This document shows, piece after piece, positions 6,820-16,076 of a DNA stretch of 52,988 nucleotides (position 1 is the first letter of the stretch; each line of letters opens with the position of its first letter). The stretch is from the NCBI GenBank assembly GCA_009929275.1, contig SAAW01000005.1, positions 1 through 52,988 of the forward strand, given 5' to 3'. The notes under the pieces were generated by a model that worked only from the letters and a program-made list of their open reading frames with translations, did not search any database and was not told the DNA's origin. The translations under genes were made by a program, and so were the position numbers. Source of the DNA: Clostridia bacterium (GTDB lineage: Bacteria > Bacillota > Clostridia > Christensenellales > UBA1242).

Positions 6820-9800
6820 ATGACATCAATATTTTTTGGGAAAACAAGCGATGATTGCTTTTTTGATATGTTTATGCACTTAAAGCAAAATGGCGAAAAA
6901 ACTCGTCACTATGTCTTTGTTGTGCCCGACAGAATGACGGTGATTGTTGAAAAACAAATTTTTGAGAGATTAAACATTGAAAGCACTTGCAACATTGAAG
7001 TCCTCACACTTTCAAGGCTTTTTTCCAAACTTGTTCATAACAAAACAATTATTTCAAAGACTGCAAGTTGTATGATTTTGCAAAAGATTTTGAAAGACGA
7101 AAAAGACAACTTAAAATGCTTCAACAGAAACGCCGACGCAGATTTAGCACAAGTTATATTTGGCACAATCTCACAGTTTAAGAGTTGCAAAGTGAGTTTT
7201 GATGAGGTTTTGGTGAAAAATACCGACAAATTGTTGGAAGACAAACTCAGCGACATTGCTTTGATTTACAGAAAATATGAAACTTTTTTAAGAGAAAACA
7301 ATCTTTTTGATGCTTTGGACAAACTCACTTTTTTGTTAGAAGCGGTGAAAGATAGCGATTACATAAAAAATTCCTGTTTTTATTTTTGCGGATTTGACGG
7401 GTTGACAATGCAAGGTTATGAGATTGTTTCAAACATTTCAAAGTTTGCCCTAGATTTCAATTTTGGCTTAACACAAGCGGAAAGTTCGCTTAATGGGCAC
7501 ATTTATAACGAAAATTTCACTTCAAACATAATAAACATATTAAAAAACAAGAAAAACAATGTTTTTTATCATTCGGAAAAACGAACTGGGCAAAGTAAAT
7601 TTTTACAAGAAAATCTTTTTTGTTTTTCTCCCGCTTGTCAAAAACTAGAAAAAAGTAATGTGGAACTTTTTAAGGCAAAAGATTTCAAAGAAGAAGTGTT
7701 ATATTGTGCGCTTAACATAAAAAAAATGATTATGAAAGAGGGTTTTTCGTTTGATGATTTCATCGTTGCTGTGCCGAATTTGGCAGACAAAAAGCTTATT
7801 ATTGACGATGTCTTTTCAAAGTTTAATTTCAATTTCTATCTTGACACATCAGAGGAATTCAAAGATTCAGTTGTGTTTAGGCTTATAAAGAATTCGCTAG
7901 ATCTTTTTGTGGAGAATTTTTCCATAAAAAGTGTGCTAACATTTTTGAAAAATCCACTTTTAATGCTTGAAAGGGACGAACTTGACGATTTTGAAGACTA
8001 TGCAATTAACTTTAACTTGCAAGACTCCTATGAGATTAGGTCATCTCATATTTTTAATTCTATATTTTTTGAAAAATTCGGCAAAATTAGAGATTTTTTA
8101 TTTGAAAAGACAGAGAAAGTTACAGAAAGTTTTAAAGAAGCAAAAACTTTTTCTGATTACATAATTACTTTTAAATTGCTCTTTGAGAATTTGTTTTTAA
8201 AAGAAAAAATATCTCATTTTTGCGAAAAATTTACACTCAATAACGACTTAAAACAGGCAAGGATTTTTGAGCAATATTATGACAAATTTATTTTGATTTT
8301 GGACGAACTTGAAGATATTTTGGGAAATGTCAGTTGCGATTTTAAGACATTTTCTTCCACTCTTTTGAGCGGATTTAGTGTGGTTAAAATTTCCACAACA
8401 CCTCTTTCAATCGATTCAATTGTCGTCGGCGACACAAGCACAAGTTATTTTGAGAAAAGAAAGATTTTGTTTGTCCTCTGTGCAAACGAGCAGGATTTTC
8501 CAAAGACTTTTGTCGATTGTGGGATAATTAGCGACGATGATATTAAAAATTTGTCTGAAAAATACAAACTTGAACCCAGCATTTTTGAACTAAACAAAAA
8601 GGAAAGGTTCAAAGCATATGAACTCCTTTTAAAGCCAACTGAAAAGTTATTTTTGAGTTATAATTTTTTGAGCGGTGAAAAAAGCAAAATTCTTTCTGAC
8701 ATCTCAAATATGTTTGTTATAGAAGAAAATGGAAAGTTTGCCCCGCTTGCCTTTAAGAATTTTGGCGAATGTGATTTTTTGACCAAAAATTGCGAATTTT
8801 CAGTTGCAAAAAGCAATTTGACGAGCGACATTCGTGCAGTGTGCGACGGGGTTCTCGACAAAAATGATAAATTAAACACTCTTTATGAAAGTTTAAAAGA
8901 CAAACTAGAAAAAAATTATATAGACAATTTCAATTTTAAAAACGAAATAAAATTGAAAGAAAATTTGTTTTTTATGAAAAACACGACCAGCGTTTCACAA
9001 GTGGAAAATTTTATGACTTGCCCATTTTTGCATTTTGCTTCAAGGGGGCTAAAACTTGCATCAAAAGACGAAGGTAAGTTGGAGCGAAATTTCATAGGTC
9101 TCATTTTGCACGAGATTGCAAGGGAAGTTTTGGGGAAGGTATCTCTCCCGCAGGACGAAAACTTTGTGAAAAATGAAACGAATATTGCATACGAAAAAGT
9201 TGTCGCAAAAGACGAATATATGAGTTTTCAGTTTTCAATCTCAAACAAAATTCTTTTTAAAAATCTAAAAAATGAGGCGGAGAAATTTCTTCTTGCCCTA
9301 AACGAGCAAGCAAAGCACAGCAAATTTGTCCCAAAATATTTGGAGGAGCGTTTTAGTGAAAACGGCAAAATCAAAGGACTTAAAATCCCTTGTAAAGATA
9401 AAACTTTGAGCCTTGTTGGGCAAGTGGACAGGATTGATATTGCGGGCGACTATTTTAGGATTGTGGACTATAAAACTGGCGATGTCGACACAAATCTTAG
9501 AGAACTATTTTTTGGCAAAAAAATTCAACTGGAAAGTTACCTTAAAGTGTGTGAAAATTCGCTTAGATTAAAGCCTGCCGGGGCATATTATCTTCCCGTT
9601 AAGGGCGGTTTTTCAGACGAAAAGACGACTCTTCAAAAAAAATATCAATTGAAAGGAAACACTGTGGACAGTTTTGAAGTCGCGTGCCTTTCAGACGATA
9701 GATTTGAAAAAGATGCTCTAGATAGCGACATTTTGGAGGTTAAGTTTAAACTTCAAAAAGAGGAAAAAGTGAAGGGCGGATATTCCAAAGTTGTCAGCGA

Positions 9801-10029
9801 AAAAGATTTGCACAATTTTGGCAACTACGCAGTGAAGTTGATAGAAAAAGCGTGTGACGACATTAGAACACTTAACATAACTCCATTTCCACTTGTCATT
9901 TCAAGCAAAGACCCTTGCGAAAAGTGCATTTTTTCTGGGCTGTGCCGATTTGACAAGTCTTTTGGCAACTGTAAGAGAAATGTTAAATTGAAGATTTCAA
10001 AAGAGAATTTTGAGGAGGAGGAAAAGTGA
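6820..10029 (+). CDS. addB: AddB, helicase-nuclease subunit B
   Basis: A 1069-residue AddB, partner of AddA in double-strand break end processing for RecA loading. The conserved N-terminal block VPDRMTVIVEKQIF is present. Near the C-terminus is the nuclease core (GQVDRID then VDYKTG). The four cysteines of the iron-sulfur clasp are split as in the family: one in MTCPFLHF, three in PCEKCIFSGLC. The Walker A position reads FFGKTSDD instead of GRSGSGKT, so ATP binding by this subunit is probably lost. I take ATG 6820, which gives the family N-terminus; an upstream ATG at 6769 would overlap the promoter. The stop TGA overlaps the GTG of addA. Confidence 0.93.
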   Translation: MTSIFFGKTSDDCFFDMFMHLKQNGEKTRHYVFVVPDRMTVIVEKQIFERLNIESTCNIEVLTLSRLFSKLVHNKTIISKTASCMILQKILKDEKDNLKCFNRNADADLAQVIFGTISQFKSCKVSFDEVLVKNTDKLLEDKLSDIALIYRKYETFLRENNLFDALDKLTFLLEAVKDSDYIKNSCFYFCGFDGLTMQGYEIVSNISKFALDFNFGLTQAESSLNGHIYNENFTSNIINILKNKKNNVFYHSEKRTGQSKFLQENLFCFSPACQKLEKSNVELFKAKDFKEEVLYCALNIKKMIMKEGFSFDDFIVAVPNLADKKLIIDDVFSKFNFNFYLDTSEEFKDSVVFRLIKNSLDLFVENFSIKSVLTFLKNPLLMLERDELDDFEDYAINFNLQDSYEIRSSHIFNSIFFEKFGKIRDFLFEKTEKVTESFKEAKTFSDYIITFKLLFENLFLKEKISHFCEKFTLNNDLKQARIFEQYYDKFILILDELEDILGNVSCDFKTFSSTLLSGFSVVKISTTPLSIDSIVVGDTSTSYFEKRKILFVLCANEQDFPKTFVDCGIISDDDIKNLSEKYKLEPSIFELNKKERFKAYELLLKPTEKLFLSYNFLSGEKSKILSDISNMFVIEENGKFAPLAFKNFGECDFLTKNCEFSVAKSNLTSDIRAVCDGVLDKNDKLNTLYESLKDKLEKNYIDNFNFKNEIKLKENLFFMKNTTSVSQVENFMTCPFLHFASRGLKLASKDEGKLERNFIGLILHEIAREVLGKVSLPQDENFVKNETNIAYEKVVAKDEYMSFQFSISNKILFKNLKNEAEKFLLALNEQAKHSKFVPKYLEERFSENGKIKGLKIPCKDKTLSLVGQVDRIDIAGDYFRIVDYKTGDVDTNLRELFFGKKIQLESYLKVCENSLRLKPAGAYYLPVKGGFSDEKTTLQKKYQLKGNTVDSFEVACLSDDRFEKDALDSDILEVKFKLQKEEKVKGGYSKVVSEKDLHNFGNYAVKLIEKACDDIRTLNITPFPLVISSKDPCEKCIFSGLCRFDKSFGNCKRNVKLKISKENFEEEEK

Positions 10030-13000
10030 AATTTACTGACGACCAAAAGAAAGTGCTTGAAAATAACAGCAAAAAACTTCTCGTTTCCGCTTCGGCAGGC
10101 AGTGGTAAAACAGCAACAATTATAGAAAAAATTGTGAGGATAATAACAGAAGAAAAAGTGGAGATTGAAAAACTTCTCTCCATAACTTTCACCGACGCTT
10201 CAAGTGTGGAGGTGAAAATTCGGCTGAAAGACGCTCTAAGAGAAGGTGCTTCAACCGACAATTTTGTCAGAGAGCAATTTGAAAAATTGAGTGTCGCCGA
10301 CATCAGCACTCTTCACGGATTTTGCTCAAAAATGATTAGAAAATATTTCTATCAACTAGATTTAAAGCCAAATTTTGCAGTGCTAGATGAGAATAATTCA
10401 AAGTTTTTAAAGGTGAATGCTCTTGAGAAAACCATAGATTTTTATTCAAAAAATGAAGATGAGGAGTTTGTCAAACTTTCTTCAATCTTTGAAGGTGGGG
10501 GAAATTTCGACGGACTAAAACGCAACATTTTGTCGCTCTATGAATTTTTGTGTGCACTGTGTGATAAGGAAAATTATTTGCAAAATGTTGCCCTAAAACT
10601 CTTTAATGAAGACTTTGAAAAGAACGAAGCGTGCGAATATTTAAACAATTATATAATATCAAACTTCAACTATTTAAAAACACGGACGAAAGATATGCTT
10701 CAATCAGCACAGGAGCAAAAAAGTGAATATTTCACAATTTTTCTCAATGAAGCAATCTTAATTTTGGAGAATATTAATCAAAATAATTCCTTTTTGCAAA
10801 ATCGGGAAATAGTGGCTGGAGTGAAGTTTAAAACCTTGTCATCTCGAAGTTTGAGCGACGCTGACAAAATGTTTTATGAAGATTTTAAGCCGTTTTGGAG
10901 TGAATTGAAAGAGAAAATTTCAGACATAAAAAATAATGTGTGTTTTGGTGATAGTAGCGACATAAAATTAGACTTAATGTTAGCAAGAAAAATGCTCGAA
11001 AAACTTTTAGAAGTAGTCAGAACTTTTGAAAAATACTATAACGAAGCAAAGTCGACGCGAAATGCTCTTGACTTCAACGATCTTGAAAGTTATTTTCTCA
11101 AACTTCTCAGCATAGATGAAATTAGAAATGCTTTAAACTATGAATATATTTTTGTGGACGAATATCAGGACATCAACCCTGTGCAAGAGGAGATTATTCG
11201 CTTGCTTTCGACTGCTTCAAAAGTCGTTATGGTGGGCGACATCAAGCAAAGTATCTATGGATTTAGAAACAGCACACCAGAGATTTTTGTGCAAAAAAGC
11301 CAGAATTTTATGAACGACAATTCTCAAGGGAACCTTGTTATTTTAAACGAAAATTTCAGGAGCAACCCTGTTATTTTAAACTTTGTTAATAGCATTTTTG
11401 AAAAAAGTATGAGTTTGGATTTTGGTGGTGTGGACTACAAAAATTCAGGTGCGTTTAAGGCAAAAATTGAATATCCAATTTGCTCGAATGTTCCCGTTGT
11501 TGAAGTGGACATTATTGACAGCAAAAAATCAATAGACGACGAAGACGAGGAAAGCATAGTTTTGCCAGAAGTATATAGCGTGTTAGGTGACAAAAACAAC
11601 TATGAACAGGAGTTGACGGACGGCAGAAAAGAGGCAATGATTGTCGCAAAAAAGATTTTGGAGATTTATGATAAGGACATTTTTGACGCAAAAGAAAGCA
11701 TCACTAAAAAAATAAAATTTTCCGACATTGTCATTCTTTGCAGAAATAATGAATATCTAAAAGAAGTGGCAAAAGGACTGCTTGACTACAAAGTGCCCAT
11801 AGCCACAAATCTTGTGGAAAATGTGTATAAACAAATTGATGTGCAAGTGCTTTTGTCATTGCTTAAAATTTTGAACAATTTCCACGACGACATTTCTCTT
11901 TCCACATTTATGACCAGTTTTCTAAGTGAGTTCACCTTTGACGATTTGGCGAAGATTAAAAGGGCTTTCCCAGACGAAAAGTTCTTTTATGATTGCGTTA
12001 AAAACTATGCAAAAATAGCCAATTTTGATGACAAAAATGCCCAAAAAAATGCCGATTTTGATGAAAAAATTGTCCAAAAAAATGCTGATTTTGATGAAAA
12101 AATTGCCCAAAAAATTGATAAAATGAATGAATTTTTGGCAAAAATAAGAATAAAATCCTCCTATCAATCTATATTTGAGATTCTCTTTGAAATTTGTGAA
12201 AAAACAGGCTATTTTGACTATCTTTTGTCACTCCCAGACGGCACAAATAGAAGCAAAACTGTGAAAGATTTTGTTAGCAGTTTTTTAAACGCAGATTATA
12301 ATTATGACTTGGTTTCTTTCCTTGATTTTGAAAAAAATTATGCTTCGTCAAACAAGTTTAAAACGACTTTTTCATTTGGTGAAGATAGTGTCAAAATGGG
12401 CACAATTCATTCAAGCAAGGGGCTTGAATATCCTGTTGTTTTTTTGATTGGCTGTGGCAAAACTTTCTCAAATCAGACTTTTAAAGAAGAGATTTTAAAG
12501 CACAAAGATTATGGTATTTCAATGAATAGTTTTGACTTGAAGACTTTTGACAAAAACAAAAATATTGCCAGAGCAACCCTCACTCTTGTCAAAAGAAAGC
12601 AAGAACGCTCGGAAGAATTAAGGCTTTTATATGTGGCTCTAACTCGGGCGAAAAACCATTTGTTTTTGGTGGGGAACACAAATTTGTCACAAGCATATCA
12701 AGTTAAAAATCCTTCAGAGTCACAAGGAGTGACAAACTATTTTTCTTGGATTTTGAGTGGGTTAAAGAAAAGCAATTTTATCAACCTTGTTAAAAACAAA
12801 AAGAGTTATATTGATAAAACAAAAGAATTACAAGTTGCAATTAATGTTTTTAATGACGGTGAACTCAAATTAGAAAAAAAGAAAGAAACAACTTTTGACT
12901 TCTCAAATTTTGACGAAAAAACTGCTAAAGAACTGAAAGAAATATATGAGTTTAAGATTATAAAAAAGAAAAACATTGCTCTTAAAAATAGCGTGTCAAG

Positions 13001-13571
13001 TTTGCTCAGAGAAAATGCAGGACAGGAAGAGAGTGTCAATTTTAGCCCTAAAAAACTTGATGTTTTTGAAAGTGAAATGTCAAATTTGTCACGCAGTGAT
13101 TTGGGAACTTTATATCATAATATTTTAGAGAAAGTGGACTTTGAAAAACAGTTTAACAAAGAAGTTTTTTTGCACATTTTAAAAGACTTGAATGTGGGCG
13201 AAAAAGAGAGCAAACTCGTCAGTTTTGAAAAAATTAATAATTGTATAAATACTATTAAAAATTTGGGCAAAATAAAGACAAGGAAAGAAGTGCCGTTCAT
13301 AAGTTATATCCCTTATTGTGACATTTACGAAAGTGATGAAAAAACGAAAGTATTGGTGCAAGGAGTGGCAGATTTACTCGTCAAAACAGAGGATAAAAAC
13401 TATCTAATTGACTATAAAATTACGAAAGCCCAAACCGCCGACCAACTAGTCGAAAAATATAAAGTTCAATTGAAATTATATAAAATATGCCTTGAAAAAG
13501 CATTGAATATGAATTTTGATGGGGTGTATGTGTATTCGTTCCACCTTGAAAAATTAATAAAAATTTTTTAA
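10026..13571 (+). CDS. addA: AddA, ATP-dependent helicase-nuclease subunit A
   Basis: A 1181-residue UvrD/RecB-type helicase plus nuclease. Seen in order: Walker A ASAGSGKT (residues about 23-30), IDEF-like Walker B box FVDEYQD (about 377-383), motif III VGDIKQSIYGFR, motif V GTIHSSKGLEYPVVFL, motif VI LLYVALTRAKNHL, and at the C-terminus the RecB nuclease residues in YLIDYKIT. It starts with GTG at 10026, four bases before the end of addB, after GGAGGAGG; the subunits are probably translationally coupled. It carries a lineage-specific insert of three 11-residue repeats (12018-12116). Acts with AddB on double-strand ends in the cytosol. Confidence 0.96.
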   Translation: MKFTDDQKKVLENNSKKLLVSASAGSGKTATIIEKIVRIITEEKVEIEKLLSITFTDASSVEVKIRLKDALREGASTDNFVREQFEKLSVADISTLHGFCSKMIRKYFYQLDLKPNFAVLDENNSKFLKVNALEKTIDFYSKNEDEEFVKLSSIFEGGGNFDGLKRNILSLYEFLCALCDKENYLQNVALKLFNEDFEKNEACEYLNNYIISNFNYLKTRTKDMLQSAQEQKSEYFTIFLNEAILILENINQNNSFLQNREIVAGVKFKTLSSRSLSDADKMFYEDFKPFWSELKEKISDIKNNVCFGDSSDIKLDLMLARKMLEKLLEVVRTFEKYYNEAKSTRNALDFNDLESYFLKLLSIDEIRNALNYEYIFVDEYQDINPVQEEIIRLLSTASKVVMVGDIKQSIYGFRNSTPEIFVQKSQNFMNDNSQGNLVILNENFRSNPVILNFVNSIFEKSMSLDFGGVDYKNSGAFKAKIEYPICSNVPVVEVDIIDSKKSIDDEDEESIVLPEVYSVLGDKNNYEQELTDGRKEAMIVAKKILEIYDKDIFDAKESITKKIKFSDIVILCRNNEYLKEVAKGLLDYKVPIATNLVENVYKQIDVQVLLSLLKILNNFHDDISLSTFMTSFLSEFTFDDLAKIKRAFPDEKFFYDCVKNYAKIANFDDKNAQKNADFDEKIVQKNADFDEKIAQKIDKMNEFLAKIRIKSSYQSIFEILFEICEKTGYFDYLLSLPDGTNRSKTVKDFVSSFLNADYNYDLVSFLDFEKNYASSNKFKTTFSFGEDSVKMGTIHSSKGLEYPVVFLIGCGKTFSNQTFKEEILKHKDYGISMNSFDLKTFDKNKNIARATLTLVKRKQERSEELRLLYVALTRAKNHLFLVGNTNLSQAYQVKNPSESQGVTNYFSWILSGLKKSNFINLVKNKKSYIDKTKELQVAINVFNDGELKLEKKKETTFDFSNFDEKTAKELKEIYEFKIIKKKNIALKNSVSSLLRENAGQEESVNFSPKKLDVFESEMSNLSRSDLGTLYHNILEKVDFEKQFNKEVFLHILKDLNVGEKESKLVSFEKINNCINTIKNLGKIKTRKEVPFISYIPYCDIYESDEKTKVLVQGVADLLVKTEDKNYLIDYKITKAQTADQLVEKYKVQLKLYKICLEKALNMNFDGVYVYSFHLEKLIKIF
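12018..12116 (+). repeat. 33-base tandem repeat inside addA, three copies
   Basis: Three in-frame copies of 33 bases (12018-12050, 12051-12083, 12084-12116) encode ANFDDKNAQKN, ADFDEKIVQKN and ADFDEKIAQKI. The two right copies differ by only a few bases, which points to recent slippage or duplication. The insert lies between helicase motifs in the 2B-like part of AddA. Confidence 0.93.
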
Positions 13572-13607
13572 ATATATATAAATTTGTTTTTCTTTAAAAA
13601 ATCTTTA

Positions 13608-13616
13608 TGATATACT
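13608..13616 (+). promoter_or_regulatory. extended -10 promoter of the coiled-coil membrane gene
   Basis: TGATATACT is an extended -10 box. No good -35 box lies 17 bases upstream (only T-rich sequence). AAGAAGG and the ATG at 13650 follow. Confidence 0.5.
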
Positions 13617-13649
13617 CGCATTGAAACAATTAAAAGAAGGTGTGTCCCT

Positions 13650-15992
13650 ATGAGTCAATTAGCATTTGTCGGTTCAGATTTATTAACAACTGTGAAAGAT
13701 TTTTTTCACGAAGTTGGAAAGGAAATAGCCGAACTATGGTTCTGGCCAGCCATTTTTCTTGGGCTTATGATTCTTGCCATAATCACAATGATTTTTCTAG
13801 TTCGATTTTCCTATGAGAACAGAATTTTGAAAAGCGTTAATCGCCTTAACAAATACTTTCTTGCAAAGCCATATATAGACGAGGAAAATTTAGTTGAATT
13901 CAATTTGAAAATGAAAAAAGTTCCAGAAGTTTTGAGAAGCAGTTGGCAAGTTTATATGCTCAACCGTGAAGATTCTCCAACGGCATATATTAATGTTGAC
14001 TCCTGCATTGACAAACCTTTGAGGACAAGTTCCATTGAAAAGAATATGGGCAATTTCTCAATTTTTTCAGCACTTTTAGGCCTCCTTTCTTTTGCCATTG
14101 GGCTTGTCTATGCCACTCACGTTGCCGGCACAAACATTTTGGGCGACGTTATGTTTTTGGCACTTTTGGTGCCACTTGCAATTGCAATTTTTTATTCCAT
14201 TTTCTTTCTAGTTATAAAGGCTTCAAAAAATGATATTTATGCTTGCCTTTATGAAAATTTTCCCCTTTATGAAAGGAACCTAACAAAAGCAGTCACAACT
14301 CTTCCTGCCTATGTGGATTATGAAATTTTGTTCACCAAAAAAGAGATTAAAGATGGCATTCCAATTCTTCAACAATATCTTGAAAAACGTGCGAAAGTGG
14401 AAGAAGAAGAACTTGAACGTGCAAGAGAGAATTCTATGGCGACCGAAGAATATGACTTCGACGAATTGGGAGTGGACGGTTCGCTTGTGCTTGAACGCTC
14501 GATGAAAGAATGCGAGACATTCATTAAAGTGCGACGTCGTATGCAAGAAGAGAGCAATGCTATTGAAGCAGAAAAAGACAATTACAAGAAGACTTTTGAA
14601 CAAACACTCAAAGATATGCAAAGGAAACTTCAGGCCTCTCGTGAAAACCTTGAGAGTTTGAAAGCAGAACAAGAAGTTTCGACAAACCGTATTGAAAGCA
14701 ACTACATCAGAAAACAGCAAGCAGACGAAATCAAAAAACAAGAGCAACTTGAAAAAGACATCGAACAAGCCACTGCAAAATTTAAAGAAGAGCAAGACAC
14801 TCTTCAAAAAGAGATTGAAAAGAGAAACAAAGAGATTGAAGAAAAGAGACTTTTTGTGGAACAGGCAATGATCCTCGAATTCAAGCACTATGCAAACACT
14901 CTCTATGAAGCCCTAACAAACAAAGCAAAAGAATTGGGCAATCAAAAACTTGTGTCTTTGGCACAAGAGAACGCCGACCTTAAAGCATTACTTACAGACA
15001 TTCACGGCGTTGGAGTGGACGAGAGTAATCTTGACCCAGAAGAAAGCCTCATTCAGCAGGGTGAGATCACAAATGAAAATCTTTATGAAATGACTTCAAG
15101 TGACGAGAGTGAATTGGAGCAAATCAGAAAGACTTCAAAACAAATGGAAAAAGAAGAAAATAAGAAGATTAAAGAAAAAGAGAAAGAAGCAGAAAAAGAG
15201 CCTGTCGTAATTGAAAATGTTGCAGAGTCTATAAAAGAGCAACCTGTCATCAAACCTCTTCAACAGGAACAACAAGAAGAGCAACAAGAGAAAACAGTGA
15301 CAGCAGAGCCTGAGAATGAAGTCAAAACGCAGGCAACCTCAACTCCACCGCAAAGCGAAGACGAAACTGATGAAGAGCCTATAGATGAGCAAGAAACTTC
15401 AAAAAAAGAAAATTCAAATGAAGAATATGACAATATTCAAAGGCAGATAGACGAGGAAAGTAGTAAACTTCAAAAAGAAAAAATGGAATTTGAAAACGAT
15501 TTGAATAACACTATTTCAAAAATGAACAAGGGAAATGTTTCTCAAGAAGAAATAGAAGACGAGCAAGCGGAAGAGGAAGAAATAGAAGAAGAACCTGAGG
15601 AAGAGATTGAAGAAAAGCCAGTTATGAGAAAACCTCTTAGAAAAGAAGTTGTAAAAGAGGATTTTGACGACGAACCCGAGGAAGAATATGAGGAAGAAAT
15701 CCCACAAAGACAAAAAACTTCAAGGCGAGAAGTTGTAAAAGAGGACTTTGACGACGAATCCGAGGAAGAACCTGAACAAGAGGTTGAGCGACGCTCTTCC
15801 AGAAGGCCAGTGGACCGCTCTCGCAGAGAAGTCCAAGAACCAAAACAGGAACGAAAAACAAGGGGAATGTCAAGGAGAAATGTGGACAGAAGTTCAAGAA
15901 GATCCTCAAGAGATGAAAGTGAATCAAGTTCGGAACTTGATTCATTAAATGCACAGATGCAAAAACTTTTGAAAGGTTCAAATAGAAGATAA
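13650..15992 (+). CDS. three-helix membrane protein with long coiled coil and charged repeat tail
   Basis: 780 residues, no named family recognised. Membrane segments lie at about 31-52, 136-157 and 163-190, with a soluble loop of about 80 residues between the first and second. This is the topology of the MotA/TolQ/ExbB/ZorA group, and FSALLGLLSFAIG plus ALLVPLAIAIFYS loosely resemble their second and third helices; this is only suggestive, and no MotB/TolR/ZorB partner is adjacent. Residues about 240-450 are a continuous Glu/Lys/Gln coiled coil. The rest is an acidic then Arg/Ser-rich low-complexity tail with a near-duplicated motif REVVKEDFDDE. It ends at a shared terminator. It could also be a structural scaffold of the envelope. 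Confidence 0.8.
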   Translation: MSQLAFVGSDLLTTVKDFFHEVGKEIAELWFWPAIFLGLMILAIITMIFLVRFSYENRILKSVNRLNKYFLAKPYIDEENLVEFNLKMKKVPEVLRSSWQVYMLNREDSPTAYINVDSCIDKPLRTSSIEKNMGNFSIFSALLGLLSFAIGLVYATHVAGTNILGDVMFLALLVPLAIAIFYSIFFLVIKASKNDIYACLYENFPLYERNLTKAVTTLPAYVDYEILFTKKEIKDGIPILQQYLEKRAKVEEEELERARENSMATEEYDFDELGVDGSLVLERSMKECETFIKVRRRMQEESNAIEAEKDNYKKTFEQTLKDMQRKLQASRENLESLKAEQEVSTNRIESNYIRKQQADEIKKQEQLEKDIEQATAKFKEEQDTLQKEIEKRNKEIEEKRLFVEQAMILEFKHYANTLYEALTNKAKELGNQKLVSLAQENADLKALLTDIHGVGVDESNLDPEESLIQQGEITNENLYEMTSSDESELEQIRKTSKQMEKEENKKIKEKEKEAEKEPVVIENVAESIKEQPVIKPLQQEQQEEQQEKTVTAEPENEVKTQATSTPPQSEDETDEEPIDEQETSKKENSNEEYDNIQRQIDEESSKLQKEKMEFENDLNNTISKMNKGNVSQEEIEDEQAEEEEIEEEPEEEIEEKPVMRKPLRKEVVKEDFDDEPEEEYEEEIPQRQKTSRREVVKEDFDDESEEEPEQEVERRSSRRPVDRSRREVQEPKQERKTRGMSRRNVDRSSRRSSRDESESSSELDSLNAQMQKLLKGSNRR

Positions 15993-16044
15993 TTTACAGT
16001 TACTTTTATTTTCTAGTTTACATTAAAAAATATTATTATTTCAC

Positions 16045-16076
16045 AAAAAAGCATAGGTTTTGCCTATGCTTTTTTC
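16045..16076. terminator. bidirectional terminator between convergent genes
   Basis: AAAAAAGCATAGG and CCTATGCTTTTTT form a 13-bp stem with loop TTTTG, with an A run on one side and a T run on the other. It serves the plus-strand gene ending at 15992 and the minus-strand gene whose TAG stop (16066-16064) lies inside the stem. Confidence 0.9.

Noticed and set aside
15516..15981. Minus-strand open frames over the charged tail of the coiled-coil protein
   Set aside because: Phe/Leu-rich antisense reading of Glu/Lys-rich codons; no ribosome site.
13650..15992. Zorya defence system call
   Set aside because: No ZorB, ZorC, ZorD or ZorE is present; the neighbours are a PRC-barrel and an SPFH gene, and the similarity is only in topology.
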